Shown: positions 26,462-33,980 of the stretch, piece after piece
How the letters are laid out: each line of letters starts with the position of its first letter
Position numbering within the stretch: the first letter of the stretch is position 1
Translations under genes and position numbers: made by a program
Source of the DNA: an uncultured Psychrobacter sp.
GTDB taxonomy: Bacteria > Pseudomonadota > Gammaproteobacteria > Pseudomonadales > Moraxellaceae
Reading direction: 5' to 3'
DNA: 64,000 bases
Assembly (NCBI GenBank): GCA_947501045.1
Contig: CANMUI010000006.1
Span: 124,001 to 188,000, forward strand
The notes under the pieces: generated by a model
What the model saw: only the letters and a program-made list of their open reading frames with translations
What the model was told of the DNA's origin: nothing
The model's database searches: none

Positions 26462-28993
26462 ATGAGCTCACTAATAAAACCAGTTCAAGGAGTTACTTAT
26501 ACTCCTGATAGAGTAGGATATATTAGAGCTGTTTCTAGAAAGGAATCAGGATCTGATTTACGTTATTCTTATACCTATACTGGAGATAACAAAGAAGCCA
26601 TTAAAGTTGATAATCCAACCGCTGTTAGTATATTAAACCCCTGGAATTATGTGGGCCTGTTTCAGTTTTCTGAAGAAGCATTACAGGATGTAGGTTGTTA
26701 TCGCTTTGATGGAACTAAAAATTCAAAAACCCAAGATTGGGGAAGGATTGGGAACTATTGGACTGGTAAGTTTGGTGCTATTTCACTTAATGTCTTTAAA
26801 AGCAGCGGTACTATACAGATGAAGGCGATCAATGAATGGATTAATCGCTTGTGTAGATATTCGAGGAGTAAGAATTTAAACGAATTCTATGGTTCAACTA
26901 TTACAGGAGCAAAGGGTTATGAATATTTTGAAGTAACCGAATCAGGCGTGATAGCTGCTATACATTTAAAAGGTTCAGGAGCTGTTAAAAGTTTTTTAAC
27001 TACGAATGGTAAAACAAATGAATCCGATGCTAACGGTACTAGTATAGCAAAATACATGAATATGTTCGCTCACTACGATATTCAAACTTGTTGTAAACGA
27101 AAAGTATATGTAAAGATTGTGAATGCTAAAAAGGTTGGTATTCCTAACAAAGAGGTAGAAATTAGCTCTGAATATAAAGGTAAATTTAATCTAGGTAAAA
27201 TAGTAGTTACTCATAAAACGGATAAAGATGGCAATTTACCCGTAATAGTCAGACATCCAAATGCAAAAATTCAGTTAAAAATAGACGGTAAACTAGTTGA
27301 AACTATAGTCCAAAAATCAGATCAGGTACAAGGGTATGAAATAGTATACCTAGGTAAACACAACTATTCGTCCGTACTATTAGAACATGAAAAATTGGAA
27401 GCTACTCAGGAAAGTACTGATAGTAACAGTAATGATGAGTCTACTAGTTCAGATCAACCAAATAAAAGCACTACTGATAACAACACAGTTGACGAAGTCA
27501 CCTTCAACATAAAACTAGTAGAAGGCGACACAGGTAAGCCCCTACCCAATACAACCTATCATCTTGAGTATAAAAACAACATCAAACCCCATAAAACCGA
27601 CAGCTCAGGTATCGAATCAGGTATAACAGCTGATATTAGCCAGTCTATCGGCGTCTATCTTGATGACGATGACGACAAAAAGCAATCCGTTTACAGCATG
27701 GCATTTCCCGTCACAGAAGATTTAAAGGGACAGACCAAAGTACTCAAAGTCCCTGTCGTTTCTTTTAGCATCAAATTTGTCGACGACAACAATCAACCCA
27801 TACCGCATTACGAGTTTAAAACCCTATATCGTGGCAGACAATCTGCTATAAAAAGAGCAAACAACCAAGGTATTAGCACTATAAAAGCTCTTGTTGGTCA
27901 AAAGCTTACCGTTATCGATGGACAAGATAGAGCGCAAACTACCGCCATCGTTAGCTATGGTTCTAAACAATGGACTATGATCATAGGCACAGACATCACT
28001 AGAGAAGATATCAGCGATGCCTCAGATATCTTAAATCAAGACACATCGACTACTCTAGAGACCAGTGAACAAGACGACACACCAAAACCTCAAACAGAGC
28101 AAGACCCTGTCCTCAAAGTAAAAAAGCCGAAGGTAACAGAGGTTGAAAAAAAGACAGAGACAGGACCAACACTTGAGGTTGCCTCAGATGAAGCTAAAAT
28201 CACCATAAAGTTCATTGATGAAGCAACGAATAAGTCACTATCAGGGCTTTCATATATTACTCAGTCTACTAAATATGGTAAGAACACTTCTGTGACAGGA
28301 AATGATGGTACTAGAGGTAGAACACACGATTCGCTAGTAGGTGTTGATATAACCGTATTGGTGTATGAAGATGGTAAGGAAGTTGAAAAAGATGTCATTA
28401 CAGCAAGTGCTGATCGGAATGGTATTCCTTATGTTTATAAGGCTAAGAAGCCTGAGACAACATGGTGTAATCCATTAGATAGCTGCATAGTTAGAACTGC
28501 TCGTTTAGCATCAAGAAAATCTGCTACATACGGAAAGGTTAGAAACGGTGGTACACGAAACCACCAAGGTGTAGATTTTCGTGCAGTTCCTGGCGTACCT
28601 ATCAAAGCGGTTGCTGAAGGAAAAGTTATTGTAATTAATGAATCTTATAGCAGCAAATCTAATTTCGGAGCATATCTAGTATTAGAATGCGAACTTAATG
28701 CATTACCAGAGTTTCAAAGATCTCATGCTAAAAAAAATGTTAAAGGTAATAAAGTATGGTTTTTTTATGCTCATCTTAGTCAGATCAATACCAAGTATAA
28801 GAACAAGAAAGTCTCAGCTGGTACAGTATTAGGTAAAACTGGAGCTAGCGGCAATGCTAGAGGTATGACCACTATTGCTAAGGGCGCACATTTACATTTT
28901 GAAGCTAGGCATGTCTCTACAGGTAGTCCTGGAAGAGGGTTAGTTGGTAGGTTTGATCCTCTACCATTTTTTCCAAAAATCCCTCCTGCATAG
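26462..28993 (+). CDS. Putative T6SS effector: lysozyme-like N-terminus, four Ig/TTR-like repeats, C-terminal M23 endopeptidase
   Basis: 843 aa, no signal peptide. The C-terminal domain (about 665-843) is an M23/LytM peptidase with all expected residues: H701 and D705 (HQGVD), H771 (YAHLS), H810 and H812 (HLHFE), so it should cut peptide cross-links of peptidoglycan. The N-terminal domain (about 1-200) has RKESG with E28, then NYVGLFQFSEEALQDVGCY, the pattern of lysozyme-like muramidase/transglycosylase domains with their G-x-F/Y-QF motif; this call is weaker. Between them are four repeats opening V/I-KIV, F-N-I-K-L-V, F-S-I-K-F-V and I-T-I-K-F-I (about 210-305, 345-425, 430-505, 575-645), resembling carboxypeptidase-regulatory folds, joined by Ser/Thr/Asp-rich linkers. 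Position behind vgrG and absence of a signal peptide support T6SS delivery. Confidence 0.75.
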   Translation: MSSLIKPVQGVTYTPDRVGYIRAVSRKESGSDLRYSYTYTGDNKEAIKVDNPTAVSILNPWNYVGLFQFSEEALQDVGCYRFDGTKNSKTQDWGRIGNYWTGKFGAISLNVFKSSGTIQMKAINEWINRLCRYSRSKNLNEFYGSTITGAKGYEYFEVTESGVIAAIHLKGSGAVKSFLTTNGKTNESDANGTSIAKYMNMFAHYDIQTCCKRKVYVKIVNAKKVGIPNKEVEISSEYKGKFNLGKIVVTHKTDKDGNLPVIVRHPNAKIQLKIDGKLVETIVQKSDQVQGYEIVYLGKHNYSSVLLEHEKLEATQESTDSNSNDESTSSDQPNKSTTDNNTVDEVTFNIKLVEGDTGKPLPNTTYHLEYKNNIKPHKTDSSGIESGITADISQSIGVYLDDDDDKKQSVYSMAFPVTEDLKGQTKVLKVPVVSFSIKFVDDNNQPIPHYEFKTLYRGRQSAIKRANNQGISTIKALVGQKLTVIDGQDRAQTTAIVSYGSKQWTMIIGTDITREDISDASDILNQDTSTTLETSEQDDTPKPQTEQDPVLKVKKPKVTEVEKKTETGPTLEVASDEAKITIKFIDEATNKSLSGLSYITQSTKYGKNTSVTGNDGTRGRTHDSLVGVDITVLVYEDGKEVEKDVITASADRNGIPYVYKAKKPETTWCNPLDSCIVRTARLASRKSATYGKVRNGGTRNHQGVDFRAVPGVPIKAVAEGKVIVINESYSSKSNFGAYLVLECELNALPEFQRSHAKKNVKGNKVWFFYAHLSQINTKYKNKKVSAGTVLGKTGASGNARGMTTIAKGAHLHFEARHVSTGSPGRGLVGRFDPLPFFPKIPPA

Positions 28994-29042
28994 TGGATTG
29001 AATGTATTACTAATAGCTCTTTCAAATTTCGGACAGTTAATT

Positions 29043-29720
29043 ATGCAATATAGAATCGCTTTTACAATGTTTTTTACTATACTAATTAGCGCATGTAATA
29101 ATAACGCTACTACGCAAAACCCAGATGTCCAAACTACCAAAATTCAAACTGAAAAACCTTATCAGGAATCTCAAGGTGATGAAGCAAAAATTCAACAACA
29201 TCCAAAAAATCAAGACACTAAATTACCAAGTCAACAGAAGCCCCCTATTACAAATGAAGTTAAAGTAGGTGAAATTATTAGTTTGGATAGTATTAAAAGT
29301 ATATCTAGTTTTGAAAATGAGCTAAAAGAAATATCAGTTGTTGAGGACTGTGGAGGCTTTCTCGCTCAAGAAGAAAGTGAATATGAAAGTATCCTTCAAT
29401 ATGGGAATATGGCAGTAAACGTAATGGACGATCAAGCGGTTGTATCAAAAGTCATTGGGTTTCCTGATAACTTTAAGTTTAATTACAAAGGACTTGTAGT
29501 TGACAGCAATTTCACGTCCAAGGATTTAAACTATGACGACTTTGAAATCTTTAAAAATGAACTTAATTCGTCACAAGAGATAATAGGTATTGAATTTACA
29601 GATATAGAAACAGTTTACGACACTTTATTTAGTTTACGGGCAAATAATAGTGATGATTTATTTTATCTATATTTTTTAAATAACAAAGCTGTTGCTTTAG
29701 AGATTATCATACAGTGTTAA
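29043..29720 (+). CDS. Lipoprotein, candidate immunity protein for the M23 effector
   Basis: A 225-aa protein with a type II signal peptide: MQYRIAFTMFFTILISAC, the lipobox ISAC placing the lipidated Cys at residue 18, followed by an Asn/Gln/Lys-rich tether of about 55 residues and a globular acidic domain. The frame is open back to 28944 within the effector gene, but that start would bury the signal sequence; ATG 29043 lies 49 bp after the effector stop. I do not recognise the fold. A membrane-anchored periplasmic protein directly downstream of a peptidoglycan hydrolase effector is the classic immunity position; inferred, not shown. Confidence 0.65.
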   Translation: MQYRIAFTMFFTILISACNNNATTQNPDVQTTKIQTEKPYQESQGDEAKIQQHPKNQDTKLPSQQKPPITNEVKVGEIISLDSIKSISSFENELKEISVVEDCGGFLAQEESEYESILQYGNMAVNVMDDQAVVSKVIGFPDNFKFNYKGLVVDSNFTSKDLNYDDFEIFKNELNSSQEIIGIEFTDIETVYDTLFSLRANNSDDLFYLYFLNNKAVALEIIIQC

Positions 29721-29756
29721 TTTCTAAGATAATATTGAAATAATTAAGCCTTTCCC

Positions 29757-29980
29757 CAACTTTATGTAGCTGCTTATAATCCACTAGCAGCAGAGTTGGG
29801 TTGGCGTATACCAATAGTCACTTTTTGTATCCCTCTCAAAGTTGCCCCTTAGATATTGAGCATTGTCCACTGGCTGAACCTAATACCCATTTTTTAATGA
29901 TTGAGCCTGCTAGTACTGCTCATCCTGGTAGCTTGAATAGTGAAGCCAAAGTAGCCTTTGAAGATCAACATTGGATTTGA
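29757..29980 (+). pseudogene. Frameshifted remnant of an unidentified gene
   Basis: The 345-bp spacer 29721-30065 holds two protein-like stretches in different frames: YVAAYNPLAAELGWRIPIV (about 29763-29819) and, after a shift near 29830-29850, LAEPNTHFLMIEPASTAHPG (about 29870-29930) up to TGA at 29978. Together they look like the decayed end of one gene, perhaps another cargo or immunity gene of the VgrG locus. I cannot name the family. The rest of the spacer is AT-rich. Confidence 0.35.
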
Positions 29981-30122
29981 ATATTTTGAAAAAAAGGGGT
30001 TGGTTGAACGATTAACTATATTAAGTGGGCATAAATAGTGCATGTTTTTTACTACAATCATTTGATTGTTTTCTGAATTGTTTTCTTACTTTCAGCATTA
30101 TTTAGAATGGATTTTATCACTG

Positions 30123-32561
30123 ATGAAGAATTTTATTGCAGACGTAAAGGCACTTTTTAGACAAAAGTATAATGCCGACACTCAAAGTAATAAAAGAGCG
30201 AAGCCCACTTTCATAGACTTGCCCCCTGATATCAAGCCTGACAACTTTCATAGCCTGCACAATCCATCGCATAGCTCGCATAACCTACATAGAAATAGTC
30301 GCTCTATTCAAAATGATGATACCGATGAGTTTGCGTCATTTATCATCTCATCTGCTAAATCTGATACTTCGAGTACTTCATCCAATAAACAGCTAGGACG
30401 CTGGGTCAAAGAAAACGAACCTTTGAATATTAATGGCCGTTCTATTGAGCGCGGTTTTTATTACCTTGGCGGCCAGCTCAAAATGCTAACGGGGTTCGGC
30501 TGTGAGCCTGCGCTGGTTGATGACAGCTTACCTGCCAGTTCTCCAAACGTTATTCATAGTCTCTCGCAAATTTATCATGATGAGTCGCTTGGCTATTGGC
30601 CAAGTTTTGAGCGTTTGTCTGCAAAGTGCCGAGGCGCTTATCTTGATTGGCTCGCCTCAGAGCGTTCGCATCCGAGTACATCTATAGGCTATGTATTCAT
30701 TTATTTTAGCGGTTTTGAGCGGCGTATTATTGAGCATATTAATGATGATGTCGTCTCTGACACTGAGTTTATCGCTATTTATGAAGAGGTTATGAGGCTT
30801 AATCGCATCTACGGCAGTCAGTCTGCTTCGTTTGATAGTTATTCAGCGCATTTTTTAGCCTTTATGATGCTCATCCGCTCATTATTATTTGAAGATAAAG
30901 CGCAAACGGGACATTTATCGCCACCGCCAGTAACCAGTCAAAACCTAAACTTTAAGATGCGTTTGGCAAAGGCAGTGGCGCTGCAAAAGCCTATTCCAGC
31001 GCCATTAGCGTGGGAGTGGTTGGTATATTCCAATGAATACAACTTTAAAACGCCTGCCAAGCGCTGTGAAGAGACGTTCAAAGATTTGTTCGAAATCCTT
31101 TACCATGATGCCTATCCAAACGGCTTTAGGGTTCCTGCTAATAAGACTCGGCTCAAGCTCAGCTATAACGCTGCCAGTCGTTCTATCGTTAGTGTAGAGC
31201 TTACGCTTGATGACCTGCCAGACCCAAGCGTGCTGCGGGCACCTATCAAAAAATTGATAACTATCGCTGAGCAGGGCAACGACGCTTTGGATGCTTACAG
31301 TCGTTATTTGGGCAAGGAGGGCAGCTCGGCTGATGATATTGCTGCCATTATGTTATTGCCAAAACCTTTACTTCATAGCACCCATCATCCTGTCGTTGAA
31401 CAATTTAAAAATTGGGCTGAGTCTGTTATAGCAAACGACGAAGGGCTGACCACGACTAAAGCGCTATGGGAATATTTAGACGAATCTCCGCTACAAGCCG
31501 CTGGCAAAACACTGAATAAAAAGCAAAACGAGCTGATTATTAATTTAGTAGAGCTGGCGGGTTTCGGTGTGGCACCCGACGAGCGCTATCATCAGACGCG
31601 ATTGCAATCGGACGGTTATGCCGTGCTGTTTGCTGGTGGGCATAGCGCCGATGGTGAAGACTTTAAGCCCAGCTCATCATTTAATCAAGTCAGCTTGGCG
31701 ATGAGATTGGGCGCCATGGTAGCGACTATCAATGGCTATGTTGATAAAAGGGAGGTTGATACGCTATTGACGCTGCTCAATCAAGACAGTCAGCTGACCC
31801 CTACAGAGAAAGATTCACTGACCGCTTATTTGCTATGGCAATTAAATACCCCTGCCAATATGGCAGGTCTAAAGGCGACCTTGGCAACGCTTGACGAGCA
31901 CTATATTGGCTTTATCAGCCGTTTTATCATTACCGTGGCTTTAGCAAATGGCAATATTGAACCTAGTCAAATCAAACAAATCGAAAAGTTATATCAGGCT
32001 TTAGGTCTGGATAAATCGTTAGTGACTAGTGATATTCATCAGCTGACGACCAATAAAAAGGCAAAGACAAGCACAAATAATGCACCGCAAACTAAGAAGA
32101 ATAACAGTCAAAGCAGTCCTTCATTTAGTTTTGATGCCGAACTATTAGCGCTACACGAACGCGAGACAGCAGTGGCTAAAGCGATGCTAAGCAGCATTTT
32201 CGCCGTAGATGATGAAGTATCTGAGAATGAAGCAGAAGAAAACGAAGCCTTAGCGGAGAGCGATAAGACGGCGACTGATTGCCAAAGTAATGCGCCTATA
32301 GAAAAGGTAGATAGTGAGGCGATTATAAACGGACTAGATAGCAGTCATAGTCAATTGTATCAAGCGCTTATCAGTGCTGAGGTATGGCAACGTGAAGCGG
32401 TCAACGAGTTATGCGAATCGTTAAATTTGATGATAAATGGCGCTATTGAGACCATTAACGACTGGGCATATGACCACGTTGATGCGCCTGTACTAGAAGA
32501 TGATGATGAAGTTATCGTTGATTTTGAGATTGTCGAAGAATTAAAAGCTTTGCATTCATAA
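30123..32561 (+). CDS. TerB-superfamily protein (TerB_N - TerB - TerB_C), first gene of a three-gene system
   Basis: About 812 aa, cytoplasmic. After a polar region of about 100 residues comes a TerB_N-type domain beginning GRWVKENEPLNINGRSIERG and YYLGGQLKMLTG. Near the centre-right is a TerB-like helical domain (AMRLGAMVATINGYVDKRE, LTPTEKDSLTAYL, FIITVALANGNIEPSQIKQI). The end (FDAELLALHERETAVAKAM to DFEIVEELKAL) matches TerB_C. TerB domains bind divalent metal and occur in stress and phage-response systems. It is followed 35 bp later by a BrxD-like ATPase and then by a helicase on the same strand. The frame is also open to TTG 30066; neither start has a good ribosome site. Its molecular role is unknown. 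Confidence 0.75.
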   Translation: MKNFIADVKALFRQKYNADTQSNKRAKPTFIDLPPDIKPDNFHSLHNPSHSSHNLHRNSRSIQNDDTDEFASFIISSAKSDTSSTSSNKQLGRWVKENEPLNINGRSIERGFYYLGGQLKMLTGFGCEPALVDDSLPASSPNVIHSLSQIYHDESLGYWPSFERLSAKCRGAYLDWLASERSHPSTSIGYVFIYFSGFERRIIEHINDDVVSDTEFIAIYEEVMRLNRIYGSQSASFDSYSAHFLAFMMLIRSLLFEDKAQTGHLSPPPVTSQNLNFKMRLAKAVALQKPIPAPLAWEWLVYSNEYNFKTPAKRCEETFKDLFEILYHDAYPNGFRVPANKTRLKLSYNAASRSIVSVELTLDDLPDPSVLRAPIKKLITIAEQGNDALDAYSRYLGKEGSSADDIAAIMLLPKPLLHSTHHPVVEQFKNWAESVIANDEGLTTTKALWEYLDESPLQAAGKTLNKKQNELIINLVELAGFGVAPDERYHQTRLQSDGYAVLFAGGHSADGEDFKPSSSFNQVSLAMRLGAMVATINGYVDKREVDTLLTLLNQDSQLTPTEKDSLTAYLLWQLNTPANMAGLKATLATLDEHYIGFISRFIITVALANGNIEPSQIKQIEKLYQALGLDKSLVTSDIHQLTTNKKAKTSTNNAPQTKKNNSQSSPSFSFDAELLALHERETAVAKAMLSSIFAVDDEVSENEAEENEALAESDKTATDCQSNAPIEKVDSEAIINGLDSSHSQLYQALISAEVWQREAVNELCESLNLMINGAIETINDWAYDHVDAPVLEDDDEVIVDFEIVEELKALHS

Positions 32562-32596
32562 CAGATTAAAAATAGCACCCTAAAAAAGGAATAAAT

Positions 32597-33919
32597 ATGA
32601 GCGGTAAAAAAATCAGAGCCAAAGAGCGCGACGCAATTATTCAGTCGCTCAAGTCTGGCGTGACTCCGAAAGTGGGTATTCAGCATATCCAAGTGGGACG
32701 TATCAATGAGCTCAAAGCGCTAATAGACGATATCGAACGTGTGGCCGATGGCGGCTCCGCTTTTCAGCTGATTATTGGGGAATATGGGTCAGGCAAAACC
32801 TTCTTTTTAAGCGTGGTTCGCGCCATTGCCCTTGAGCGTAAACTGGTCACTGTTAATGCCGATTTATCGCCTGATAGACGTATCCAAGCCTCATCAGGGC
32901 AAGCGAGAAACTTATATTCTGAGCTGATGCGTAACTTATCGACGCGCAATAAGCCTGATGGTAATGGTCTTGCCAGCGTGGTTGAGCGTTTTATTACCGA
33001 AGCGCGCAAACAGGCGGACAGTAGCGGTGAAGCTATTAGTGACGTCATCCAGCATAATTTGTCTGAGTTGACCGAACTGGTAGGCGGCTATGATTTTGCC
33101 AAGGTTATCGAAGCTTATTGGCAAGGACACGAAGAAGGCAGTGACGAGTTAAAAGCCAACGCTATTCGCTGGCTGCGGGCGGAATATGCCACTAAGACCG
33201 ATGCCAGACGCGACTTGGGCGTACGCACCATTATCTCTGATGCCTCTTTTTATGATTCACTAAAAATTATGAGCTTGTTTGTGCGCCAAGCGGGCTATCA
33301 AGGATTGCTGGTTAATTTGGATGAGATGGTAAATCTGTATAAGCTCAACAGCACGCAGGCGCGACAAGGCAACTATGAGCAAATTTTGCGTATTTTAAAT
33401 GATTGTTTGCAAGGCACAGCTGAGCATTTAGGGTTTTTATTAGGGGGTACGCCTGAGTTTTTACTTGACCCGCGCAAAGGTTTATATAGCTATGATGCGC
33501 TGCAAACTCGCTTAGCGGATAACAGTTTTGCTAAGCAAGCAGGGGTGATTGATTATTCCTCTCCTGCGCTGCATTTAGCCAGCCTAACGCCAGAGGAGCT
33601 GTATATCTTGCTTAAAAACTTACGCCATGTTTATGCAGGCGGCGACGAGTCTGCATATCTAGTGCCCGATGAATCGTTACAAGCTTTTTTGCAACATTGT
33701 AGCCAAACGATTGGCGATGCTTATTTTAGAACGCCGCGCAATACTATTAAAGCATTCTTGGATATGCTGGCGGTCATCGACCAAAATCCTACTATCTCAT
33801 GGAATCATTTGATTCAATCCGTAGCTATCGACCCTGAGATGCCCTCTGATATGGACATCGACATGAGCGACCTTAGTGATATGGATGAAGATGACGGACT
33901 AGCAGACTTTAGCTTATAA
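32597..33919 (+). CDS. DUF2791 P-loop ATPase, BrxD-like
   Basis: A 440-aa ATPase. Residues 9-38 (KERDAIIQSLKSGVTPKVG and IQVGRINELK) match the opening of DUF2791/BrxD proteins of type 2 BREX; Walker A is GEYGSGKT at 61-68 and a Walker-B-like LLVNLDEMVNL follows mid-protein, then LLGGTPEFLLDPRKGLYSY (sensor region). In BREX this ATPase is paired with the helicase BrxHI, and here too it precedes a helicase. No other BREX genes (pglX, pglZ, brxC) are present. The C-terminus is strikingly Asp/Met-rich. AAAGGA precedes ATG 32597; gaps of 35 and 56 bp to its neighbours indicate an operon. Confidence 0.85.
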   Translation: MSGKKIRAKERDAIIQSLKSGVTPKVGIQHIQVGRINELKALIDDIERVADGGSAFQLIIGEYGSGKTFFLSVVRAIALERKLVTVNADLSPDRRIQASSGQARNLYSELMRNLSTRNKPDGNGLASVVERFITEARKQADSSGEAISDVIQHNLSELTELVGGYDFAKVIEAYWQGHEEGSDELKANAIRWLRAEYATKTDARRDLGVRTIISDASFYDSLKIMSLFVRQAGYQGLLVNLDEMVNLYKLNSTQARQGNYEQILRILNDCLQGTAEHLGFLLGGTPEFLLDPRKGLYSYDALQTRLADNSFAKQAGVIDYSSPALHLASLTPEELYILLKNLRHVYAGGDESAYLVPDESLQAFLQHCSQTIGDAYFRTPRNTIKAFLDMLAVIDQNPTISWNHLIQSVAIDPEMPSDMDIDMSDLSDMDEDDGLADFSL

Positions 33920-33931
33920 GAAGGATGCCTA

Positions 33932-33980
33932 TTTTGAGAAATTCGCTTTGAGAAATTCGCTTTGAGAGGTTTGCTTTGAG
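33932..33980. repeat. 14-bp tandem repeat at the helicase start
   Basis: Two exact units of TTTGAGAAATTCGC, a third variant TTTGAGAGGTTTGC and a fourth partial unit ending in the presumed TTG start. Each unit supplies a TTG and a GAGA/GAGAGG ribosome-site-like stretch, so unit gain or loss would change the start context. Only the last TTG is in the helicase frame; the first leads to TGA after five codons. Confidence 0.8.

Noticed and set aside
28944..29720. Upstream start at 28944 for the lipoprotein
   Set aside because: It would overlap the effector gene and add 33 residues before a clear lipoprotein signal peptide; ATG 29043 is the sensible start.
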